Shown piece after piece: positions 12,060 through 24,007 of a DNA stretch of 64,000 bases; the stretch's first letter is position 1, and each line of letters begins with the position of its first letter. The DNA is from Whalleya microplaca. Its lineage: Eukaryota > Ascomycota > Sordariomycetes > Xylariales > Xylariaceae. The stretch is from the NCBI GenBank assembly GCA_022497155.1, contig MU385789.1, forward strand, positions 1-64,000, written 5' to 3'. Both the position numbers and the translations under genes were made by a program. A model generated the notes under the pieces. That model was not told where the DNA came from and did no database searches. It saw only the letters and a list, made by a program, of their open reading frames with translations.

Positions 12060-13091
12060 ATGCATCTCTCAACTCACAACTGGATGAGACCAGAGCCCCT
12101 CGTGGACACGCTTAGGCGGGCGTCATCCCTCGGTTACACATCGATTTCCCTCGAAGGTGAACCGTCCCGTTACGAGATCGGCGAAACTCAGGCTCTCCTT
12201 AAGAAGTTTAACTTTGTCTGTTGGAGTGCCGTGACTATCATGTATGGCCGCCGTGACCTTGCCGCTATAGATCCAGCTCAACGGGAAGACACGGTGAACT
12301 ACATGAAGAGCATTATCGACATGGCTGCTGAGCTTGGGGGAGAGACTGTAACGATCGTCCCTTGTACTGTTGGTAAACTGCAGCCCAAGGCAGCTCCTCA
12401 AATGGAGTGGGAATGGGTTGTACAAGGTGTGCGGGCGGTGGCTCTGTACGCCAAACAGAAGAATATGCGAATTGCAGTTGAGCCGCTCAACCGATTCGAG
12501 ACATACAGTATGTAACATCTGAGACAAAAACATGGATGTATCAAATGGAATAAATCCCAGAGTTGGGGACTTAGGAATCCATTCTAAACTTTCGATCATT
12601 TGTCTAGTTATTCAGAAAGACTACTACTGACTTTGGGTAATGTAGTGATCACGAACATATCTCAAGTTTTGAGCCTTATTGATGAGGTGAAACTACCGAA
12701 CGTAGGAATTGCGTTCGACCCCTTTCATATCGCTATGGAAGAACCAGACTTGATCGCTGCCTTGCGCAGGTGTGGAGGCAAGATCTTTGATTTCCACCTC
12801 GGAGACAACAACCGTCTATCTCCCGGCGATGGCAGTTTGGATTGGCCCCTGATTATCAAGACTCTGCGCGAAACTGGATATGATGGTGCGCTGGCTCATG
12901 AGGCAATGCCACCTATTGATCGGACCCCTTGCGGTGATTTCGGCGCAGCGCAGTTGGATCTAGATGGAAAAGGCCCAGATGAAGGAGCACTACAGTTTAT
13001 CAAGGACCATTCTAGCGGAGTATTCAATGACGAATACTATACCATGTTAGTGAGGCGAACAGCCGAAACGATCCTGCCCTTGATCAGATAG
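12060..13091 (+). CDS. sugar 3-epimerase-like TIM-barrel enzyme
   Basis: Exons 12060-12507 and 12646-13091 (intron 138 bp, donor GTATGT, acceptor ATGTAG preceded by a CTGAC branch) give 297 aa, the usual size for D-tagatose/D-psicose 3-epimerases of the xylose-isomerase-like superfamily. An alternative acceptor at 12615 keeps frame but adds ten residues where the family has none. All four expected metal ligands are visible: Glu141 (AVEPLNRFE), Asp174 (AFDPFH), His200 (FDFHLGDNNR) and Glu235 (LAHEAMPP). It would epimerise a ketose at C3 in the cytosol; the substrate cannot be read from sequence. No signal peptide is seen. It converges on the LolT-like gene, with 254 bp between stops. Confidence 0.9.
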
Positions 13092-13345
13092 ATGTAAGAA
13101 TAGAGAAGCTCACATGGTGAGCGCTCAACCGGTAACAAAACTGATATGAGCAAATGCATTGTATAAGCTATGAAACTATGGTGTGTACCTAGAAAGTATT
13201 TTAGCACATGCAGTGAACTTTGTTTGATTCAGGTATTTAATCGCTATCTCTAATGTGCTTATTCAGCTGGACCAAAACAGAGACCTACACCACACATAGT
13301 GTCCTACGAACAAAAGCGGACATGCGCAATCCATGGCAATTACTC

Positions 13346-14879
13346 TCACTCATCAACTGTAATAACGGCCAGCTTCCCCACGAGGGATGTTGATTCTGTA
13401 ACATGCTCACCTTTCCTGACTCTCTCACAAAGCCCTCGCATGACCTCAGCCCCTTTCCGGAAATCAGCCTCTTCTACATAAACCATGCCGCTGATCCTCC
13501 ACCACCAGGACGCCCTATAAAGGAGTGTCTGGAAATATATACCGCTTTCTCTTACCCCCGTGGACTTGAACCAGTCCGACACTTTGGCTGCGTGCTTAGG
13601 GTCTACCTTTCCTTGTCTAGGCTCCGAAGCTAGACTGCTCGTGTCTTCTGTGTCTAGTTTAAGCGGTAGCCTGATGTTTGCGAAGAAGCAGTTGCGCAGA
13701 CATGAGCCGGGGCAGTCCATGATATCCGTTCCAAGGATCTCCGCGGCAACAGCGGCGCTACGCTGTGTGACGGAATGACAATAATCCCATATAGAAGCCT
13801 CACCACCGCATACCTGATTACGGAAGTCAAGGGCCGCTGCATAATACATTAGTACGTACAAAATGAGTGTGTTCCCCATACTCAGTGCCAACGAAATGAA
13901 GTAATGTAGTTAATACTTACGTTGCACGCAAAGGTAATTCGTGGTATCCAAAGTGCCTGTGGAACATCAGTCTCAATTTTCCCATTTCCAACCGCATATT
14001 CTCTTAGTTTAAGCACTGGTGTCTAATGTTAAACATCTCACCTGTAAACTCAAATATGTCAGCAAATCTATTCCCATCGCCCGGATCCCACTTCTCCTTG
14101 TGTATACATCTGTAGCTTGTCGGCAAGGTCGTCTTGATCAAGCTCTGGTGCTTTTTGGGTACTACGAGCGCCGCACAGCCCCTAGGCACAAAAAGCCACT
14201 TGTGTAAGTTCGTCACGAAGAAGTCCGGCTTCAGCGTACTAAGATCAAGGCTGATGTGTCCGATGCCGTGCGCGCCATCGACCAGGACCAATGCACCCTC
14301 GGCCTGCAGCGCCGGCACCAGTCGCTCAAAAGGAACGCGCGCACCAGGCAAGCTGACAATGGTATCGATCACAGCAAGGCGCACACGCTGGCCCGCTTGC
14401 TTATTGATCTCTCTCGCGGCACTGACCATGACCCGGACGAGCTCATCGTCCGAGATGGGCCAGGGCACTCGCACCGTATGCACATTAACGCCTTGCGTTT
14501 CTTCAAGCCACCTAAGGCCGGCCCCGAGGGAATCATAGATGACCTCGTAGCAGAGGACCACGTCGCCGCGCCGCCAGTCAAGGTTCTTAAGCACGGTATC
14601 GGAGCCCGTAGTGGCGTTGGGTACGAACACTAGCTCATCCACGGGACACCGTAGGAGGCCTGCGGTCAACGTGCGTGCCTGCAATAAAAGCTCGGAATAG
14701 TCCAGCGCGATGAATGGGTCTGGGGCCGCCTCGACCTCGGCACGCAGGCCCAGATGCGCTGCGCGCACGGAGACCGGGTGCGTGCCATAGGAGCCGTGAT
14801 TGAGCGGGGTATAAGTTGGCGCGAAGGCGAAGTGGGCGTGGCGCATCGGCGCGCCAAAAGGGACGCTAGGAGGTGCCAT
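13346..14879 (-). CDS. class V aminotransferase-fold PLP enzyme (LolT / isopenicillin N epimerase-like)
   Basis: Three exons (14879-14042, 13956-13921, 13836-13346) give 454 aa. The middle exon is only 36 bp, and its splicing restores the family sequence GTLDTTNYLCVQ between FEFT and ALDFRNQVCGGE. The fold type I PLP features are present: NHGSYG (27-32), NATTG (88-92) that contacts the phosphate, DGAHG with Asp201 against the pyridine nitrogen, and the Schiff-base Lys227 in NLHKW. Relatives include isopenicillin N epimerase, the loline-pathway LolT and ergothioneine C-S lyases; sequence alone does not choose between them. It is probably cytosolic. Unlike some secondary-metabolism PLP genes it has no visible cluster partners other than the convergent epimerase gene. 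Confidence 0.9.
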
Positions 14880-15925
14880 TTCGTTTTGCTCTTGGCTATG
14901 GTAGATGGCCGCAATGGTTGTATATACGTATGTGCGGTTGATGTTGCCCGCACGAAGGCCAAGTGAAGTCTACCGGAGGTGGGGAGGTGGTGCATTTGAT
15001 TTCGTAATGGAAAGTTCTGTCATGGAACCTAATCTCTACGTAATAGGTTTGTGTGTTTAGGCGGAAATCGAAAATCGTAGAGTGACGACCTTGGCTTGAC
15101 ACAATTTTAGTTATAGTACCTACCGTGCTTGGTTCTCTCACTGATAAGCACATTGAAATATAGAGCAACGACATTACTTAGTTAAGATACATATTTGCAG
15201 TAGGCAAAAGCGATGTGTATATGTAATGTACGCAATTCTATTATTGGAATGGAAAACACCGAATACTTGACATACTATCAATAATCGATTTCTCTTCGTG
15301 TGCTGCGACTATCATGCTTAAAATAGCTGGCAGGCCAAGAAAACGTCCCATTATTTTACGGAGGATGCGATACCGACCCTGGTGATAACCTTCAGGCAGC
15401 TAGCTTATTAAGTAGATATCTAACTAATTAAGTAGTTCCTATAAAAACCAACGCTGTAACGGTCCTGCTAAAGGAGAAAAATGGAAGCTATGGGAGGCCA
15501 TTAGCAATTGGTCTTCAATCAGTCTTTGATTACCTTGTTAAGCAGGTGGTAAGGGGTTACAGGTAATTTGGTATGCAACTTTGTATCCTACCTACCTTTG
15601 AAATACCTTGCCTAGGTACGGGACAATTCTCATATTACAAGGGACCTTATATCTGGTTAGCGGGAACATGGTTAATCCGGTCCGTTGTCTGCGACTTATA
15701 TATTGGCCGTCTTTGGCTGTGTCACTGCTTGGTGATCATCACATTTAACAATTTATTCAAGGTGTTCGCCGATTATACCTCTGCTTTTTGCTTGTCACTA
15801 AGAACATTGCCGCGAAAACGCTAGAGCAGCTAGAATTACGAGTGCAGAACGTGTAAACCCCAAAACAACGCCAGTTTCTCCCTGCACAGGCATTGCTGAA
15901 TAGCATAATTTGCTTGAAGTTCAAC
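14880..15925. other. intergenic, divergent promoter region
   Basis: It lies between the leftward PLP-enzyme gene and the rightward 2EXR gene. It is AT-leaning, with no supported gene, tRNA or mobile-element end. Confidence 0.5.
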
Positions 15926-16582
15926 ATGCCCAAAGTCGACCTAGCCACCCACCCAAGCATTGGACCAGCTCGCCAAAGACAACATTCATTGCTCGGCTTG
16001 CCCCCAGAGATTCGTAATCTGATCTACACATTTCTTCTCTCCAATACAATGCATATTTATGCACCTAGTAAGCGGCGCAGCAGGTCTCGCTGGCCCGCAA
16101 CGCCGCTTTCTCTAGCCTGTACCTGTCACGTTCTGTATATGGAATTTGCGCCCCTATACTACTCAACCACGAAGTATGTCACAGAACGAAATCAAGGGCA
16201 TAGCGTGGCGTTATGGTTGGAAGTGGTTGGGTGCTGGGCAGGAACTGCAATCAAGATGGTTCAATTCCCATGGATCCCTCGGTGCTGTATCGTGGGATAT
16301 AAGACTGTGCGCGTGCTGGAGGGGGGGATGCTCAGCGGCGAACCAGAAAAGTGGACCGTAGCCATTAAACGGCAAAGGGAAAAGCAGAAGAAAGGGCTTG
16401 AGAATGCCAGTGAGCAAAAGGGAGGCAAGAAGAAACGGAGGACGAATCGAAGGCACCGGGCAAAGATCACAAAACGGAAAATGTCTAGTGACACGGGTAA
16501 TAACATGCGGGAGAAATTGGCTGAGAGAGCTTTTCAAGGAAGACTTGTTAGGCAAGATGGAGTGTGGGTGCGTAACGTATAA
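15926..16582 (+). CDS. 2EXR/F-box-like domain protein with basic C-terminus
   Basis: A single open frame of 218 aa from the ATG at 15926 (MPKVDLATH). An in-frame ATG 33 bases upstream exists, but the later start sits just before the conserved part. Residues about 22-70 read LLGLPPEIRNLIYTFLL...LACTCHVLYMEFAPLYYSTTK, the pattern of the fungal 2EXR/F-box-like family (a hydrophobic LPxEIRNxIY helix followed by LxxTCrxlyxE). The C-terminal half is strongly basic (KRQREKQKK, GGKKKRRTNRR, KITKRK) and would serve as a nuclear localisation or nucleic-acid-binding segment. No enzyme motif is seen. The family function is unknown. The middle (about 80-140) matches the family poorly, so an unrecognised intron or decay there is possible. 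Confidence 0.65.
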   Translation: MPKVDLATHPSIGPARQRQHSLLGLPPEIRNLIYTFLLSNTMHIYAPSKRRSRSRWPATPLSLACTCHVLYMEFAPLYYSTTKYVTERNQGHSVALWLEVVGCWAGTAIKMVQFPWIPRCCIVGYKTVRVLEGGMLSGEPEKWTVAIKRQREKQKKGLENASEQKGGKKKRRTNRRHRAKITKRKMSSDTGNNMREKLAERAFQGRLVRQDGVWVRNV

Positions 16583-16691
16583 TAGTAGCTATTTCAAAGA
16601 AGCTAGTGATGTATTGAACCGAAGTTGGTTGATAGGCCAGCTAGAGTGGGGGTATAGGTTGTAACTGTAGCTGAGTACTTATATATATAGA

Positions 16692-16857
16692 GCGGTTAGG
16701 TTCGATTACGAATAGCGCTGTTGGTATTCGCTTTACCTATTACCTAGCTCATTTGTTATATGTTCAAATCACCTAGCTCTCATAGTTAAGTTTTAACTCT
16801 CGGTAGCTGCGCTATATAGCATATACTAATAGCGCTGCCATGAATCGAGCCTAACTC
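16692..16857. repeat. imperfect inverted repeat, possible MITE remnant
   Basis: Left arm GGTTAGGTTCGATT...AGCGCT (16694-16718) and right arm AGCGCT...AATCGAGCCTAAC (16831-16854) are inverted copies. A third related copy, GAGTTAGGTTCGATT followed by AGCG and TTATTCGCTTT, lies at about 31968-32015. No target duplication was found. The arms contain a GGTTCGATT core like a tRNA T-loop, but no tRNA can be folded. Confidence 0.45.
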
Positions 16858-17034
16858 AATCCTTACGTGTACTAATCCGGCTCTGGGTGTATACAGTCTG
16901 AGAGACTCTGTTATATGGGCTCGCTAAGTATGCATTAGGGAGAATCATAAATCTGGGGTGGTGTCATATTAAAGTATACTAGTTCTTTATTTCAACCGCT
17001 CTTCATTATCCTCCCGTTCTCACTGTATCTAATT

Positions 17035-17935
17035 TCAATTGTCGCATTTACCACCCCATCGCAAGGACTTGTTGAGAGCAAGATCTGTTGAAACAGTCTT
17101 CGTTCCGTACTTCAATAAGTCCATGTTAGCTGGGCACGTACTAACTCTAGACCTAGCTTTGTTGCCCCTTTGACCGGCACCGATTTGAGAAAAATCGAAA
17201 AAGTCGTTCGCACGCTCGATGAGCTTCACGTTTGCACCTCCTTGTTCAGCCCAATCTAAAATATTCAGAGCCTGGCCCATGGCACTGAAGGACTCAGCAA
17301 GTGTGCTTGGATCTAGCAGGATGCCAAATCCAAAGTCAGTACCGGCGGCTAACTTGTCTCCTTTTCCATATAGCGAGCCCGAGGCCAACGCTCTCCTGAG
17401 TTGTCTTAATTCCTCAAAATGAAGGAGACCTTCATCAAATCTTTTCTCGGCCCATTCCATGAAGTTATTGAGAAGCACTTTTGCTGGACCGGCCGCGCCT
17501 GCTGAGTAAAAGCTTTGTATTATTTCCTGGGGGAAATCAGCGCCGAGTAGGAAAACTAGACGTCCTTGGCGGGACCATTCTGTAAGATACTTTGTCAACA
17601 ATAAAGGTCGCTTATAGTGTTACCAAAAACTTGTGTGGATGGTCATCCTCTGTGTCTCGGAGTTTTGCTTTCTGCTTTTCGACAGAGAGGAGCGCCTTAT
17701 GCGCAGGGCCAAACTTACGGACTGTCATTCGACCCTTTCGTGGATTACGCTTGTCGACACCTTCAAAGTCAGTGACTTCTCTATCAGCCACGCGTATCTC
17801 TGTAATGTTTAAAAGAGAATCTTCGTTTGAGTTTCGGCTTGACAGAGACGTCTCTTCTGGAACCATTGTTGGAATAGCATTGGCGTAGGTAGCCAATGTA
17901 GCACCTATGAAAAAGAGTTTATGAAAGCAAACCAT
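17035..17935 (-). CDS. predicted secreted protein, 253 aa, family not recognised
   Basis: Two exons (17935-17719 and 17579-17035) are joined by a 139-bp intron (GTAAGT donor, TTGAC branch, TTACAG acceptor). Without this splice the first frame ends at 17612. The split codon makes Gln in TVQWSRQ. Residues 1-20 (MVCFHKLFFIGATLATYANA) form a clear signal peptide. A KR pair in VDKRNPRKGR is a candidate Kex2 site. The mature protein is mostly helical in appearance, with a Leu/Glu-rich middle (NNFMEWAEKRFDEGLLHFEEL) and only two cysteines near the C-terminus (STCP and GGKC), which could pair. I do not recognise a family. A minus-strand TATAAG lies about 107 bases upstream. The gene sits in a gene-poor stretch, as candidate effectors often do. 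Confidence 0.75.
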
Positions 17936-19690
17936 TGTTATTGCTTTAGTTTAACTAGTAGATGAGTAGTAAAGTCAAAGTGCGAGGGGCTCTGGAGAAG
18001 GAGTTCGCATGATAGGTTTGGATGGGGGGTTTGCCATGCTCTTATATGGCCCTGGAGGCTGAAAATACTAACCTACTTACCATGTTCCAACCGCTGACAT
18101 GAAATCATCCCTTCCATATTGATGGTCGCTGTAATTCCGCAACAGAGCATTCTTGCAATTCATAGAAGAGTATGATTAGGAATGGAGTTGTAACTCTGAT
18201 ATCATCGAGCAGCTAAGTCTAACGGGGGATCATCAGCATTTCAGGAGTAGACATTCTGCGACCTAGCCCAAAGGTTCAGGTACCTATAATTAAATTCATA
18301 CAACCCACAGAAACTTATATATATATTTAAGGGAGATTCCCGTTATCTTGCTTAGAGTAATGGACAATTACCTACTGGGGCTTTTTCATTCCCCACCATT
18401 TGTAGAATGCGTTTAGCCTCTCGAGAACACCATTTATAGAAAAACATGGCACAACAAGCTGATTGCGACCGTCTATGAGAGTTGTTATTCAGGATTTACG
18501 AGAGGTTAAAACGTTGTATTCTAAACGTGACTAGACTAGATTAGGATTTCTCGAATAGTTGCTACGCAGTACAGATGCCTTGTGCAATTTCATTGCCCCA
18601 CAGCGCGGTACTACCCGTTGATATATTACCTAGGTATGGGGCAGACCTACTAATTTAAGGCTTCGTCCACAGTAACAGAGACATAGTGTACTTTCATACA
18701 GCTAAATATTGCATTTAGGCTCCAGTTTGCTCCTCCACTAGTGATCAGCTGAAAGTTCATACACAGACACGCACATTCCTTTTGGGACTTTCAATAATAG
18801 AACAAACATTACACTCCTTTGACTTATTCCTACTATCTCAAACGTTATCGTATTGCCTGGTATTTATGGTGCAGGCACTATAAGCTTATTGCATAACTGA
18901 CTATACTTAACTTAATATTGTGGAGGTAACGGTGGTTTTGCGTGAGAGTGGGGTGATGTTTAGACGAATTTGTTCAACTCAAGATCTGGGGACCGTTCAA
19001 AGCGGGCTGAAGTTCCCAATTGGTTTCTTAGTTTAAAAATTGACAATTCTGGGAAAGCGCTTGGTAGCAGTGATCATCTCCGTACGAACCGGCAAGTTTG
19101 TTATTTAGCCCTATAAGCCTGATACTAATGAGGTAGGATGTATACCTACAAACTACTATTTTCAGTTACCATAATAGGGTACCGAGAATGTTTAATTTCT
19201 TGTTGAAAAGCGGGAGCGCATATTTAGAAAAGATCTCGATAAACTTAAAAATATCTGCCGAATCGTTCCTAATGGATTTATATGCCGGTCGACTTGCTAA
19301 AGTCTAAGATTAACTTCAACAGTGGATACGCTAGAGATTTTGTGGATAGCATCACTAAGGCTGTGTAAGTTTTATTGGCAAGCGGCTGCTCGGCTTCTTC
19401 TCTGTCATCCTGAAGCCTATGCCGAGCCATAAACCAGTATAGCTACTTACATAGCTGGCTTCTGAACGGCCTATATATCCGAATGATGCCATGTAAGATG
19501 TCATGATGTGTATTTCTGGGACCAGAAGTCTTCAAGTTGAAATGAGGGCTTATGAACATAAAGCGACCTCTTCCTCCATATATCACCGCCATCTTTTGAT
19601 GCACGAAGTCCCTACAACTATCCACCAAAACCTTCTTGTCAACTTTGCTCGATTAGCGTACTCCTTCAAATTTCGATATTCCTCTTCACG
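17936..19690. other. intergenic, no gene seen
   Basis: 1.75 kb between two divergently oriented secreted-protein genes. It probably holds both promoters. No open frame with codon bias, no tRNA and no clear repeat end was found. Confidence 0.5.
18042..18047 (-). promoter_or_regulatory. TATA-like box of the 17935 gene
   Basis: TATAAG on the minus strand lies 107 bases upstream of the start codon. Confidence 0.45.
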
Positions 19691-20470
19691 ATGCATTGCA
19701 AAGCTATCTTTCTATCATCTCTACTTGTTACCTCCGGTATTGCCAACCCCCTTCCAGGCAATTTCAACGGTCAGAGTTCCGGCCTCACAGCTGCTGGACT
19801 GGGAGCTCGTGGCAAGGGCGGTGTTCACCCCATTACACAAAAGGAAAAAGAAGCCCTGAAATCAGCTGGCCTAGCATCTCGAAGCGAAGAAGGAGAAGAT
19901 GAGCTCATCACAGAAGCTGGTGGCTTCGAAGCACGCAATCTTGAAGCCCGCGGTAGCAGCTTCAACTGTGGCTGGGACCTCGACGGTAAAAAGGGTCACA
20001 ACGGACACGGGCATTGGGTCCCTGTTATGAGTTTCAAGAAATTGGTAGACGAATTTTGTGAGTACCACACCTAAAGCCATAGAAGTCTTGACTGACGATA
20101 TCATATAGGCGCAGGCTATGTAGGCAGTGACATCGCCATTGGTTATTCAATATCGGATACCTATCCGACCAAGCTCACCAATGGTAAAGACGCCACTGTC
20201 ACGTTCTCTGTGTGGAATACGCAGATGAAGGGGACATACACCTTTGATAAAGGCACTTGCGTCAAAGGCATGAAGGCACCTCTAGGTTCACACTGGAATA
20301 AGCGCGACATAGACGGCGTCGAACATGTCCGGATCAGCAAGCGGGATAATTGCTACGGGACAAAGCATAACGATTATGAAGGAGGTTGGAGTAAGGTTAG
20401 CCACATCGGTGCGTTTGGCAGCGTTGTTGACGCTACAACTTTATATGGGGACGATGATCACGGCCTATAA
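19691..20470 (+). CDS. predicted secreted protein, 242 aa, family not recognised
   Basis: Exons 19691-20057 and 20109-20470 are joined by a 51-bp intron (GTGAGT donor, CTGAC branch, TATAG acceptor). A second AG six bases later would remove two residues. Residues 1-19 (MHCKAIFLSSLLVTSGIAN) are a signal peptide. A polar propeptide-like part follows, with acidic and Arg-containing segments (SRSEEGEDE, LEARGSS) up to about residue 90. The probable mature domain starts near FNCGWDLDG and is Gly/Lys-rich, with Cys in FNCG, EFC, GTCVKG and NCYG, enough for two disulphides. A Lys-Arg pair occurs in WNKRD and SKRDN. No catalytic motif is visible. It belongs to the small-secreted-protein class often found beside AT-rich repeats; no function is assigned. 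Confidence 0.8.
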
Positions 20471-23400
20471 GATCCGCAACCATTTAGGCTGCCTATGTAG
20501 CTGCCAGATGGCGAGAAGCGGCAGAAACAACTTAGAAAAGTCCAATAATTTTGTATATATCACGTAGTAATGTATGGAATACCCTCACAGTGTAAGGGGC
20601 ACACTATTCTGCCTACTACTTGTAGGCGATGTGTATAGCTGATGTGAACGTCATCGACACAGTTCTTCCCGTCAGCTCTGTAATTGTAATATTGCTTGTA
20701 GTGAGGCTGAACATCAGTTAGGAGGTAGAATTTGGATGGTATCAAAGTTATAGGATAAATACTCGTTGATTGTTATAAAGTTGAAGTTTAAGTGTATCTA
20801 GAGCCTCGGATGGATGTTGCTATAGCAAAGTATGTGCGTTGCCTAACTTCCAATGTTCTCACAGACTAAAACCTTTCTAAGGAGAAGTTATATCCATAGA
20901 TGGTTGAAGTATTATAATATAGAAAGGGGTGTCTCTTCTACTTCCTCTTGACTAATATTCTAATAATACGCTTCTAATATATAATGGGAGACATGGAATG
21001 CTTCTACGAAGTATCTTAGTGCTTATGGTGAAACATTGGCAACTGGGACTGTTTGTTCCACTCAATGAAGCTATCTGTGATGTGCAAAAGTGACGAATGA
21101 GCTAGGAAGACGATGTATTATCAGGTATTTGCTATGGCTATTTCGCCCCCACACGCCCAGAGGGCGTTGCACCTTTACTAGGAAAATACGCTAGCAAGTA
21201 AAGACCCCGTTATACATTATTTTATTGTGGTGGTCACATATTACTCAACATGTGCCATCCCTTTATAAATACCATTATAAGCATTGTCCGTGAAATATAC
21301 ATGTGGCGCATTTATCATCCTTCTATACTACATGCCAATCTAGATACCGAGGCACTGTACCAGATTGGGTCTGAGTCGGGGGAATTCACCGAGGATTGTA
21401 GGCTTCACAAGTGTGATATAATTATCTCGTTCCAGGAGACGGCAGATGTATCTCTGCCCCTTGAAACACGGAGGCGAGCAACTGCACGTTCCAAAATCCA
21501 TAAGATCAAGTATGAACACAACATTCGCAATGTTGCAACATGTACGCATTGACAGCTCGAGCCATGGCGATTATTGGGAATGCAAGCGCGCAGCGAAGCC
21601 TCTGGACTGGCCGAAATGGCTTAAATCACAGTATCCAGCCCAGTAGTACTCTACGTACGTATAGATGGGCAGCAAGACGCAGATTTTGCCGATGACTTAG
21701 GCGTCTTGACTGAGGTATTATAAAGTAGTAGATATATCCCTTTATAAATGCTGTTTAATAGCGAAGAAAGGGACCCAGTAGCGCTATTATCGATAAGGAA
21801 GGTGTTAAATGGGCTTTACACTATGGTATAGGTATCGTGCGAACGATTGGGGGTTATAATAAATCTATATTGCTGTATATATTTTATGAACGAACGTAAG
21901 TAAGGGAATTCCTCGTGCGGAGAAGATATAAAAATCTTTTCGCGCTAGGGTAGCTTAGTCAGCTACCCCTGATTGTACGGCTAAACTAAGCGTTATTCCA
22001 ACAGAAGGTGTAATAAGGGCTATAATTTAGGGCTTGGAAATATTTAATTCAGTAATAATTCTTTAGGCCTTTTAAGGGTGCTTATAGTTTTAAATTTCAA
22101 TCTAAGTTTGAGGTTCGGCGACAGGTTTTTTATAAATCTACTACCGCAATATGTATTCCTAATATGTATTTAGTTTATTACCGATATAACCGCTGTCTAA
22201 TAATTATATTTTTTATTAGGCAGTTATATATTTTAATAGTATCGAATAATATCTAATAGCACCTAATATATATACTCGTATAATTTTTCTATATCTCGTA
22301 TAGTGTGAGACCAATGGATGTAATGAAGCTTGCTTCTATTGATTGATGATGAGTCCCGAAGGGACTCATGTATAGCTATAGCTAAGGCCTAACCAAGGCC
22401 TAACATATAGCTTCCAACAGGTCTTGGCTCCAATAGCCGTGTGACATCTCTAATGATTTTAGAATCGAGAGCAAAACATAATTTGTATCTATCCATCTTT
22501 AGATTGATGTTGTCCGAATCAATTAGACGGACTTTCCGTAGGCGCTCATAATTGAGTCCAACTAAGACGTCGCATTTATGCTAGCTTGATCTGTATTCGT
22601 GTTCGGTTTCAGGAATAGACTAATCAGGAGTACGTAGGATTCGGAAAACTAGTACGATCGGATATCATTTTCGAGAGGGAGCTTCGTGAAAACGACATGA
22701 GATATCCTAAACTGGCTTTTCTCGTGGGCGTGAAGTGTGTGTAGTAATGTGGGTGTTGTATTGGTGTTGTATTGATTGCTGGTCAACTGAACTGACAGTG
22801 ACTAGGCGACATTCCTTTTAGGTGACTGGCATGGATCGCGACCACAGGCACCAGCTCTTTAGCCCCAATGTCTCGATTCTGTAAGTATGGCTACTACAGG
22901 CGGTTATAGACTCGACATACTTCCCTAAGATCATATAGAGTAGTTTACTGCCAGAAAAAAGTTAGCAAGGCCAATTTTAAGTTGAAGGTTTGTGCGTGCT
23001 TTTATCCTATAAGTAAGACGGGCTCCATACCGGGGTCCCCCGTAAAACAATTTACATTAACACATAATCTAAGTTATGACATGGTTAAAGTTATGTTAGG
23101 TGTAACGGGATTTCCTTAAAAAGGATTGTATTCTAGCACTAAGGAAAGGTATTTCCATTGCCGCTATTTCTACCTAGTTTCTGTGTCTTGGCTACGGATT
23201 ATAAGGGCAACAGTATCCTTGATTACCAGGACAACATCTTTTATGTGCGTATGTAACGATTTATATACTATGCTAATCAATCAGGAACCGATTTAGAGAA
23301 CTCTATATTTGTACTCTATCTAAGTCAGCGTTAAAGAAGCATGCAGCACTGACGACGTGAAAAAGTTATAAAAAATTGCGAGCTGGAGGCACTGGATTCA

Positions 23401-24007
23401 GACCGAGCAGTGGTGCAAGCAGTGGAGTCCGAGATATCAGAATTAGGATCCATCGTGTCTCGTCCAAAATCTGAACAAGTATTATTCATGAAAAACAAAG
23501 ATGCCTAAAAACGACGCCGTTATTGTGGTGCAGCAATAACGCGTGATATCTCCCGCGACAATAGGTAATATAGCAAAGGAATGATGTTCAAATCTCAGCT
23601 TTTATCTTAATTGACGTGATACAAGTAATAAGGAATACTTGGTCTACTCTCACAATAAGATAGAGGGATATGGAATCGGAGATGTTTGTCTATTGTTATT
23701 TACCTTCTATTATTCCCTTTTATTTAGTAGAAGAATTGGATTTTTAGAACCTAAGACCCTATTTTTGGTGTTTTGCCAGTGTTATTCATATGCAAATGCT
23801 TCTTTATCAGCCGATTTGCGTTGAGGGTGTACCCCTTTTAGACAAAGAACTTCCCCTTGGCATTTGACCGGAAACATAACGGCATGCTTATCCCGTTGAA
23901 TGAATGTCTGAATCAGGTTTTCCTTCCTTGTTATACCTGGGTACGTAACCTTTGCATTATGTGCGAATCTATTTGACGATATTCGAATTTTCCACGAGAA
24001 CTAGAAA
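20471..24007. other. gene-poor region with an LTR copy
   Basis: 3.5 kb without a supported gene. It contains the decayed LTR at 22009-22446. Two short overlapping frames at 21250-21646 cannot be joined into a recognisable protein. Confidence 0.5.
22009..22446. mobile_element. RIP-touched LTR, longer relative of the 30741 solo LTR
   Basis: It begins TGTAATAAGGGCTATAATTT and ends GCCGTGTGACA, matching 30741-31072 along nearly its whole length. Most differences are C-to-T or G-to-A. It carries about 105 extra internal bases (about 22305-22409), including a hairpin with 9-bp stems ATGAGTCCC/GGGACTCAT and loop GAA, and a tandem AAGGCCTAACC. The flanking pentamers (GAAGG and TCTCT) do not match, so it is not a clean solo insertion. 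Confidence 0.75.

Noticed and set aside
17580..17718. frameshift breaking the secreted protein at 17035-17935
   Set aside because: A 139-bp intron with GTAAGT, a TTGAC branch and a TTACAG acceptor joins both frames exactly, so the gene appears intact.
21250..21646. overlapping frames of 100 and 66 codons
   Set aside because: No recognisable domain and no consistent joined frame; at most a gene relic.
22340..22380. hammerhead ribozyme from TGATGAG followed by a GTCCC/GGGAC stem
   Set aside because: The core after the stem should read GAAA but reads TCATG, extending the palindrome instead; no stem I/III pairing was found.
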